From contig BBFD01000115.1 of NCBI GenBank assembly GCA_001313065.1, positions 1 through 11,941 on the forward strand: a stretch of 11,941 nt of DNA, read 5' to 3'. Source of the DNA: Silvimonas sp. JCM 19000. Its GTDB lineage: Bacteria; Pseudomonadota; Gammaproteobacteria; Burkholderiales; Chitinibacteraceae. Position numbers and translations under genes: made by a program. The notes beneath the pieces are model-generated. The model had not been told where the DNA came from, made no database searches, and worked only from the letters and a program-made list of their open reading frames with translations. Shown one piece after another: positions 6,419 through 11,941 of the stretch (positions are counted from its first letter, which is position 1; each line of letters opens with the position of its first letter).

Positions 6419-6461
6419 ACAAAAAACAAAAAAAAGGCCACCTCCTCGCGGAGATGGCCTT
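6419..6461 (-). terminator. Terminator of the tRNA-Thr transcript
   Basis: Minus-strand hairpin AAGGCCA/TGGCCTT (6434-6440, 6455-6461) with an inner CTCC/GGAG extension after one mismatch, followed on the minus strand by a long T-rich tract (A-rich on plus, about 6419-6435). It begins 34 bases after the tRNA 3' end, in the correct orientation. Confidence 0.85.
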
Positions 6462-6494
6462 AAGCATAACTATTTGAATCAACTGCATTATTTC

Positions 6495-6570
6495 TGGTGC
6501 CGCCGGCAGGAATCGAACTCGCGACCCCCTGATTACAAGTCAGGTGCTCTACCAACTGAGCTACAACGGC
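6495..6570 (-). tRNA. tRNA-Thr, anticodon TGT
   Basis: A complete 76-base cloverleaf with encoded CCA. The acceptor GCCGTTG pairs with CGGCGGC (two G-U wobbles), the D arm is GCTC-AGTTGGTA-GAGC, and the anticodon stem CCTGA/TCAGG encloses loop CTTGTAA, giving anticodon TGT for ACA codons. The T arm reads GCGAG-TTCGATT-CCTGC and contains an A-C mismatch (positions 52-62) and a G-U pair; GCAGG would pair perfectly, so two bases look altered or misread. Discriminator base A. Confidence 0.95.
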
Positions 6571-6638
6571 ACACTTGAGGGGGCGAATAGTAGCATGGGT
6601 TTTTTTTAAAGGCTGCAATTGCTTTGTGTGCGCTGGTT

Positions 6639-6825
6639 TCAACGCAAAAAAACTCAGGTCCGCAGCCGGCGGAACAATCTGTTGTTCCATGCCATGGGCG
6701 CCACTTTGTTCGATCTGTAATTCCACTTTATCCAGCACCGTTTCAAAACGTTGCGCTACGGCGACTTCGGCCACGGCGAAAATGGCGCTCAGGGTCAGGA
6801 TGATGATGGCGGTGGTCTTTTGCAT
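6639..6825 (-). CDS. Small exported or membrane-anchored protein, 61 residues (one indel)
   Basis: Not a family I recognise. ATG at 6825 follows GGAG by seven bases. The N-terminus is a signal peptide or membrane anchor (TTAIIILTLSAIFAVAEVAVA), then a short helical part (QRFETVLDKVELQIEQ). As read, the frame runs on into the tRNA-Thr gene, which is not credible. One extra base in the seven-A tract at 6645-6651 explains this: with six, the protein ends DLSFLR and stops at 6639-6641. Co-directional with the 53-residue exported protein upstream and divergent from the two-component genes, so it may belong to the same envelope-stress-type locus. That link is inference. Confidence 0.55.
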
Positions 6826-6960
6826 GATGGTCTCCAGTCAGGGCTTGGTTGAGCTGATGGAGGCCATTCTGGGCGGCGGGGCGGCCCGGCTGAACAAAAC
6901 TGAATACTTCTGCAGTATGCCCAAAAAAATTCTTAATAAGCGTGCAGCGGCGCAGCACAA

Positions 6961-7004
6961 GAAAATGGCGCAATCGCTCCGCCCAGGCAGAGGCCGATTG
7001 CGCC
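6961..7004 (-). terminator. Minus-strand terminator after the 53-residue exported protein
   Basis: Perfect 10-bp stem GGCGCAATCG (6967-6976) with CGATTGCGCC (6995-7004), 18-base loop that can pair further, followed on the minus strand by ATTTTCTTG. It begins 11 bases past the stop. Confidence 0.7.
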
Positions 7005-7014
7005 CGGGCAAAGC

Positions 7015-7176
7015 TCAGTGCTGCGTTTGCATGGGCGGCACACCTTGGTCCGGGTTGGCCGGGTTGTCCCCTTTGTGCCAGACCGCGCCTTGCGAGCCAT
7101 TCTGGTCGGCAAAGGCCGGGCTGACTGCGCCGGCGGCGGCGAGTGCAAGCAGCAAGCTCATGACGAGACGTTTCAT
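7015..7176 (-). CDS. Small exported protein, 53 residues
   Basis: ATG at 7174-7176 with GGAG eight bases before it; TGA at 7015-7017. A clear signal peptide (MKRLVMSLLLALAAAGAV, then SPAFA before DQ) leaves a mature peptide of about 30 residues rich in Asn, Gln, Pro and Gly (GSQGAVWHKGDNPANPDQG), with no Cys. Its own terminator follows. It is the first gene on the far side of the regulatory region shared with the response regulator, a common position for a target of the adjacent two-component system. I recognise no family. The strong start signal, signal peptide and terminator make it more credible than its length suggests. Confidence 0.65.
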   Translation of the reverse strand: MKRLVMSLLLALAAAGAVSPAFADQNGSQGAVWHKGDNPANPDQGVPPMQTQH

Positions 7177-7297
7177 CGTATTTTCTCCAGTGCATTGTTA
7201 TCAGAAGGGCCGCGTCTGTTGGCGCGGTCATCCGTATATACGCAGCGCCAGCGGCACTGGATGCAGTACAGGCCGGAACATAGCCCGCTATGCTGCG

Positions 7298-7315
7298 GCT
7301 AAGCACACGCTAAGC
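7298..7315. promoter_or_regulatory. 11-bp-spaced direct repeat, putative response-regulator box
   Basis: GCTAAGC-N4-GCTAAGC, two identical half-sites one helical turn apart, in the 206-base intergenic region between the 53-residue protein and the response regulator. On the other strand it reads CTTAGC-N5-CTTAGC, close in form to the PmrA box (CTTAAK-N5-CTTAAK). It ends 23 bases before TATCAT (7339-7344), a five-of-six -10 box, which is the placement expected for an OmpR-family activator at its own promoter. Confidence 0.6.
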
Positions 7316-7338
7316 CCGATACGCGACACTGCATCGTC

Positions 7339-7344
7339 TATCAT
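7339..7344 (+). promoter_or_regulatory. Putative -10 box of the response-regulator/kinase operon
   Basis: TATCAT, five of six to consensus, 38 bases before the ATG. There is no good -35 hexamer at the right distance (7316-7321 reads CCGATA), which fits an activated promoter using the repeat at 7298-7315. Confidence 0.45.
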
Positions 7345-7382
7345 GGCGCGGTGGTCCATGAACGTTGTCCTGGGTGCAAAGC

Positions 7383-8050
7383 ATGCGAGTTCTGGTGGTA
7401 GAAGACGATCGGATGATCGGCGAGGCGGTGGTGCAGACGCTCAAAGATGCGGCCTATGCCGTGGATTGGGTACGCGATGGCGAGTCCGCCATGCAGGCTT
7501 TGCAAGCCAGTTGCTATGAGGTGCTGCTGCTGGATCTGGGCTTGCCCGGCCGCGACGGCATGCAGGTGCTGACGTGGTTGCGCCAGCGCGAAGACCCGGT
7601 CGGTGTGCTGATCGTCAGTGCGCGCGATGCGGTGGAAGACCGTATCGCCGGTCTCGACGCCGGCGCGGATGACTACATTCTCAAGCCTTTTGAAGTGGGC
7701 GAATTGCTGGCACGGATGCGTGCCGTGGCACGGCGCCAGAGCGGTGCGGGCGCGCCCACGCTAGGCAATGGCACGCTGGTGCTCGATCTGGCCACGCGTG
7801 AGGCCACTTATGCCGAGCGCACCTGTCGCCTATCCGCGCGCGAGTTCTCCTTGCTACAAGCCTTATTGATCCGCCCGGGTGCCATCCTGTCGCGCAGCAA
7901 CTGGAAGACCGCATTTACGGCTGGAATGAAGAGGTCGAAAGCAATGTGGTTGAATTTGTAATCCATAGCTTGCGCAAAAAAACTTGGCAGCGACGTGATC
8001 AAAAAAAACGTGCGCGGTCTGGGCTGGATGGTGGACAAAAAAATACGTGA
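7383..8050 (+). CDS. OmpR-family response regulator, QseB/PmrA-like (indels near the 3' end)
   Basis: Cytoplasmic DNA-binding partner of the downstream kinase. The start is ATG 7383 (MRVLVVEDDRMIGE); the upstream in-frame extension to 7365 is not family-like. The receiver domain, residues 1-115, has the acidic pair EDD (8-9), phospho-acceptor Asp51 in LLLDLGLPGRDG, Ser79 in VSA and Lys101 in LKPFE. The winged-helix domain, about 125-221, ends with EDRIYGWNEEVESNVVEF, IHSLRKKLG and NVRGLGWMVDK. Frame breaks: a missing base near 7896 (CGC AGC then CAA CTG expected), an extra A in the seven-A run at 7975-7981, and excess A in the run at 8037-8043. With the last run two shorter, the TGA would overlap the kinase GTG (8047-8049), giving about 221 residues, normal length. 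The exact last residues are uncertain. Confidence 0.9.
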
Positions 8051-9344
8051 AAAAACTCGTTGCAATATCGTTTGTCGCTGTGGATGGCCACGTTTACCGT
8101 GCTGTTCGCGCTGGTGGCGACGTTGGTGTCCTACGTGTCTTTATATATAGAAGCGGCGCAAACGCAGGATGACCAGCTGCGCCAGATTTCTTTGCTGGCC
8201 ATGCGCTATCACTTGCCGACGGTGGATGAAACGGATTTGAGCGGCCGCGGCGCCGAGGATTCAGAATCGAATGTGGTGATCCAGCATGAAGGTGAAACCG
8301 CCGCCGCCGATGCGTTGATCAAACCGTTGTCAGATGGCATGCAGACCGCGCACTGGCATGGCAAACACTGGCGCGTTTATATCGAGAGCGGCCCCGATGG
8401 CAAGCGGCTGGCGGTGGCACAGCAAACCATGGTGCGCGACGAGATCGCCCGCTTTGGCAGCATGCGCGGCCTGGTCACGCTGGTGCTGATGCTGCCTTTG
8501 CTGGTGGGCATGGTGGTGTTGATTATCCGGCGCACGCTGGAGCCGATCCGGCAGTCTACCGATCAACTGGATCAGCGCGATGACGGCAATCTGCAGCCGC
8601 TGGATGAGGCCACGATGGTGAGCGAGATCCGGCCGTTTGTGGGCGCCATCAACCGGCTGATGAACCGGCTGGCGACGGCATTACAGCAGCAGCGTTTGTT
8701 TATCGCCGACGCCGCGCATGAATTGCGCTCGCCGGTGACTGCGCTCACGGTGCAAGCGGAGAACCTGGCGCATAGCCAGCTGCCGCGCGAGAGCGCGGAG
8801 CGTCTGGCCGTTCTGCAATCCGGGCTGCAACGCACACGTTTGTTACTGGAACAATTATTAGGACTGGCGCGGCTGCAGGCAGCGGCCGTGGGCAATACGG
8901 TGTCGGTGTCGCTGGATGAGGCAACCCGCCGCACGGTCGAGGACATCATGGCGGCGGCGCTGGCGCGGCGGGTCGACCTGGGGTTTGGTCGACTGGAGGC
9001 GGTGGCGGTCCAGGCCATCGAAGTGGATGTGCGTACCTTGTGCCGTAACGCCATCGACAACGCCGTGCGCTATGCGCCCGAGGGGGGCGTGGTTACCGTC
9101 TCGGTCTATCGGGCGGAGGACGGCGCGGCGGTGTTTGAAGTGGAAGATAACGGCCCCGGCATCGCACCCGAACATCTGCAGCGGATTTTTTGATCCCTTC
9201 TATCGCGTGCCCGGCAACGATGCCACGGGCAGTGGCCTGGGCCTGACCATCGTGCGCAATATTGCCGCACGCTACGGTGGCCAGATTACGCTCGGCCCGG
9301 CGGTCACCGGCGGTTTGCTGTTCCGTTTTACCCAGCCCACATAA
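8047..9344 (+). CDS. QseC/PmrB-like sensor histidine kinase (two indels)
   Basis: Inner-membrane sensor that phosphorylates the preceding regulator. I place the start at GTG 8047 (VKNSLQYRLSLWMATF), reached if the A6 run at 8050-8055 is really A5; TTG 8060 is an alternative. TM1 spans about residues 9-30 (TVLFALVATLVSYVSLY) and TM2 about 142-162 (TLVLMLPLLVGMVVLIIRR). The periplasmic part of about 110 residues resembles the 2CSK_N sensor domain of QseC. A HAMP-like linker follows. The H-box is FIADAAHELRSPVTAL with the phospho-acceptor His near residue 224; then the N-box (CRNAIDNAVRYAPEGG), G1 box (EDNGPGIAPEHL), F-box (FDPFYRVPG) and G2 box (GSGLGLTIV). An extra T in the T6 run at 9187-9192 makes a false stop just before the F-box. 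About 431 residues. The ligand is not predictable. Confidence 0.92.
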
Positions 9345-9360
9345 TCCCGCCGCGCTATAA

Positions 9361-9402
9361 GGTGCCGCCCTGGTGTGTATGCAATGCATCAGGGCGGTGC
9401 GC
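9361..9402 (+). terminator. Hairpin after the kinase gene, weak terminator
   Basis: CCGCCCTG (9365-9372) with CAGGGCGG (9390-9397), 17-base loop, shortly past the kinase stop. No T run follows, so it may only slow polymerase or protect the mRNA end. Confidence 0.35.
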
Positions 9403-9424
9403 GGTTGAGACGAAAATGTAGTCG

Positions 9425-9501
9425 CTCCCCTAGAATTACATCTCAGCGATGCAGCTGACATCGCAGTAGATACGCGAACACGTCTTGTGGGTTTAGGGGA
9501 G
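9425..9501 (+). promoter_or_regulatory. 5' leader that can hide the chemoreceptor ribosome-binding site
   Basis: CTCCCCTAGA (9425-9434) pairs with TTTAGGGGAG (9492-9501): ten pairs including one G-U, covering the whole GGGGAG Shine-Dalgarno site that lies six bases before ATG 9508. The loop holds an inner hairpin GCGATG-N7-CATCGC. This is the form of a translational switch or thermometer. Confidence 0.45.
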
Positions 9502-9507
9502 TCAGTG

Positions 9508-11837
9508 ATGTTGAATTCAATCCGGGGGCGGTTGCTGGCGCTGGTGGCGCTAGGCAGCGGGGTGGCGGGCATGGTCGCGGCGGGCATTGCCCAGGGCGGT
9601 TTACCCGGCGTTACAGTTGTAGCCAGTGCACTGGCAGTTACCTTGGTCAGCACGCTGGTGGTGGCTTTGGCTTCGGGCTGGATCATGCAGCCTTTGCGTC
9701 AGATCGAAAGTGTGCTGCAACAACTGGGACAAGGTTCGGCCGATTTGTCTCTGCGTTTTGCCGAGCGTGGTGAGACGGCCGCCATAGCCGCGCCGCTCAA
9801 TCGTTTTGTCAGCGGCCAGCAATCACTACTGCGCGAAGTGCAGCGCGAAATGGAAGCGTTGGCGCTCAGCCTGCACGAGCTGACCGCCGTGACCGCGCAA
9901 ATCTCGGCCGATACCCGCCAGCAATCCGACCATGCCGCCGCCTCGGCCGCGACGGTGGAGCAAATTACCGAAAGCATCTCGCGCATTGCCGATAGCGCCC
10001 GTGATGTCGACGAGGTGGTGTCCGAAACCCAAAGCATGTCCGGCCAGAGCGCCCATGCGGTGCAAAGTGTGTCAGACGAGGTCGAGCGCGTTGCCAGCGC
10101 CATGAGCGGCCTTGGCGGCACCATGAGCAATCTGAATACCAGCGCGGCGGAAATCAGCGGCATCGTCGGCGTGATCAAGGATATTGCCGGTCAGACCAAT
10201 TTGCTGGCGCTCAACGCGGCGATTGAAGCCGCGCGCGCCGGCGAGCAAGGCCGGGGTTTTGCCGTGGTGGCCGATGAGGTGCGCAAGCTGGCTGAACGCA
10301 CGCAAGCCGCCACCGTGGATATCGCGCGCCGTATTGAGTCGGTGAATACCGAAACCCACGCCGCCACCGACGATATGAGCCGTACTTCGGCGGGCGTGGC
10401 GCAGTCGGTAGAACGGGCCGGCGATGCCCGCGCCCACATGCTCGAAATCGCCGAGCGCATGAATGGCGTAGCGCAAGTGGTGCGGCAGATTGCGCAAGCC
10501 ACGCAAGAGCAATCGTCGGCCACCGAAACCATGGCACGTGCGGCTGGACATATCAGCGATATGACGCAAGCGACCGATTCGGCGCTGACGCAAGCCACGC
10601 AAACGCTCAAGACCGTGGATGAGCGCGCCAAAGCCTTGCTGGAGGCAGTAGGCAAGTTTCAGCTGGCCGATATCGAGGTACTGCACTGGTGGTTGTCACG
10701 GAGCGAAGCGCGTGCGGTGTTCGAGTTAAAGACCCGGCTGAATCAGCGTAACCATCACTGGATGGATACGCCCGCGGCAGCGGTGACCCGATGGCGGCGC
10801 TGAATGCACGGGTGCAGGCGGGCAAGGCGCCGACAGCAGCGGCAAACCGCATTATCAATATCGGCAAGTGGTCGCAGGCGGGCGCGCTGGCTGATCTGAA
10901 CGAGCAAGCGCGCAGCGGCGGCTGGTCTAAGTTGCTGCCCGCCGTGTTTGACAAGATGATCCAGGTGGACGGCCATTACGTGGCCATTCCGCTGGGCGTG
11001 GCGCGGGTGAATACGGTGTGGGTTAATACGCGCCTGGTTCAGAAGGTAAGCGGCAGCCAGCCACGCAGCTGGCCGGAATTCCTTGCGCTGTGCGACAAGT
11101 TGCAACAGGCCGGCATCACGCCCTTGGCCATCGGCGAACAGGACTGGCAAATCGCCACCTTGCTGGAAACCATCCAGGCCGCGCAGGGCGCTGATTTTTT
11201 TTATCGTGCCTGTTTTGTAGAGCGTGACGCCAGTGCGCTGGGTGGCAGCAAGATGGTCGAGGCGTTTGAGTTGTTCCGCAAACTCAAGCCGTATTGCACC
11301 GAAGACAAAGCCGGTCGCGACTGGAACCTGGCCACCGGCGACGTGCTGAACGGGCGTGCCGCCATGCAGATCATGGGCGATTGGGCCAAGCCGGAATTTA
11401 TTCAGGCCGGCAAACAGCAGGGCAGCGATTACACCGGCTGGCCTGCGCCGAGCGCGCGCGGCGAGTTTTCGTTTGCCGCCGATGCGCTGATCATGTTCCG
11501 CCAACAAGAGCCGGCCAGGCAGGCGGCCCAGCGCGATCTGGTCGAACTGGTGATGAGCCAGGAAGGGCAGGAAGCGTTCAACTTGTTCAAGGGTAATATC
11601 CCGGCGCGCACCGACGTGCCCCTGGGCAAGTTCGACGGCTACTCGCGCCAGGCGGCGCAGGACTTTGCCCAGGCCGCCGGTGCCAATGTGCTGGTGCCGT
11701 CATGGGCGCACAGCCAGTGTCTGGCCGAAGCCGCGCGCGAAGGCTGCATGAAGGTCGCACGCGAGTTCTGGCGCTCGCCCGCAATGAGCGCCGCCGACGC
11801 CGCCCGCCAATTCGCCAACGCCGCGCGGGCGCAATAA
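9508..11837 (+). CDS. Methyl-accepting chemotaxis protein fused to a family-1 sugar-binding protein domain (one indel)
   Basis: Predicted chemoreceptor with an ABC-type sugar-binding module at its C-terminus. ATG 9508 has GGGGAG six bases upstream. TM1 (about 9-28) and TM2 (about 35-57) are joined by a loop of about six residues, so there is no periplasmic sensor. A HAMP-like segment, coiled coil and signalling tip follow ([20 protein letters not shown], then [18 protein letters not shown], about residues 228-266). The coiled coil ends near 385 at [10 protein letters not shown] and runs straight into [16 protein letters not shown], the usual mature start of glucose-type binding proteins. A stop at 10801-10803 arises if the sequence is read as given; one missing base near 10780-10784 restores [20 protein letters not shown]. 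The rest holds [55 protein letters not shown] and SWAHSQCL. About 776 residues. No signal peptide precedes the binding domain, so it should be cytoplasmic. Confidence 0.82.
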
Positions 11838-11850
11838 CCGCAGAGGCATA

Positions 11851-11870
11851 GGGTGGGGCTGGACCCACCC
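11851..11870 (+). terminator. Hairpin after the chemoreceptor gene
   Basis: Perfect 7-bp stem GGGTGGG/CCCACCC with a six-base loop, 13 bases past the stop. No T run on either strand, so termination here is uncertain. The remaining bases to the window end hold no gene I can support. Confidence 0.4.
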
Positions 11871-11941
11871 GGCAAAGCCAAAGAGAAGGGCTACCTCATT
11901 GAACTTCTCGGGCGTTGGTTTATTGCGGCACTTAAACCAGC

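Noticed and set aside
6575..7519. A 314-codon open frame on the plus strand
   Set aside because: It runs antisense to the two small exported proteins and across the shared promoter into the response regulator in the wrong frame. It is Cys/Arg-rich with no domain.
10072..11507. Long open frames on the minus strand opposite the chemoreceptor and binding domain
   Set aside because: They are shadows of high-GC coding on the plus strand; they have no motifs and overlap clear domains.
10791..11837. Separate sugar-binding protein gene starting at ATG 10791
   Set aside because: This ATG lies about 40 residues inside the binding domain, and the missing N-terminal part is found in frame at the end of the chemoreceptor. 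It would lack both a signal peptide and a ribosome-binding site.
11838..11941. Possible transposase end on the minus strand at the right edge (INQRPR-like phrase)
   Set aside because: Only a few residues before a frame break at the window end; not enough to separate from chance.
1..11941. CRISPR array or insertion-sequence termini
   Set aside because: I saw no regularly spaced repeats and no terminal inverted repeats with target duplications in the window.

Overview
The window looks like chromosomal DNA of a motile, Gram-negative betaproteobacterium, possibly near the Chitinibacteraceae/Neisseriales; this is an inference. The pointers are a PEP-CTERM protein with an FxDxF-like motif, a QseBC/PmrAB-type two-component system, a chemoreceptor, proteobacterial phage lysis genes of Rz/Rz1 type, and fairly high GC with AT-rich intergenic stretches. 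Almost every gene is split by one-base indels, nearly all in A/T homopolymers or G/C doublets. Repairing them restores family-typical lengths, so I read them as consensus errors in the assembly rather than widespread gene decay.

Layout. Bases 1-1053 (+) hold the end of a phage lysis cassette: a transglycosylase-type endolysin, the inner-membrane spanin Rz, and the lipoprotein spanin Rz1 embedded in Rz in another frame. Bases 1324-3297 (+) encode a secreted SdsA1-type alkylsulfatase. A 950-base gene-poor stretch (3298-4253) carries strong inverted repeats, terminators on both strands and two candidate small RNAs. Bases 4254-4744 (+) encode a small exported PEP-CTERM protein with a UUCG terminator. 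Bases 5088-6174 (-) hold a SRAP (YedK/HMCES-type) DNA-protein crosslink protein and a small unknown gene, behind a promoter overlapped by a 16-bp perfect palindrome. A tRNA-Thr(TGT) with its terminator lies at 6434-6570 (-). Two tiny exported proteins follow at 6639-6825 and 7015-7176 (-). Divergent from them is an OmpR-family response regulator and QseC/PmrB-like kinase (7383-9344, +), with a PmrA-box-like direct repeat in the shared intergenic region.

The most unusual gene is at 9508-11837 (+). A methyl-accepting chemotaxis protein with two closely spaced membrane helices and no periplasmic domain continues, after one presumed missing base, into a full-length family-1 sugar-binding protein (SBP) of the glucose-binding ABC type. 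The SBP part has no signal peptide and begins at the end of the MCP coiled coil. The predicted product is therefore a chemoreceptor carrying an ABC-type sugar-binding domain on its cytoplasmic C-terminus, a reversal of the usual arrangement in which a free periplasmic binding protein docks to the receptor from outside. Its ribosome-binding site can pair with an upstream complementary sequence, suggesting translational control.
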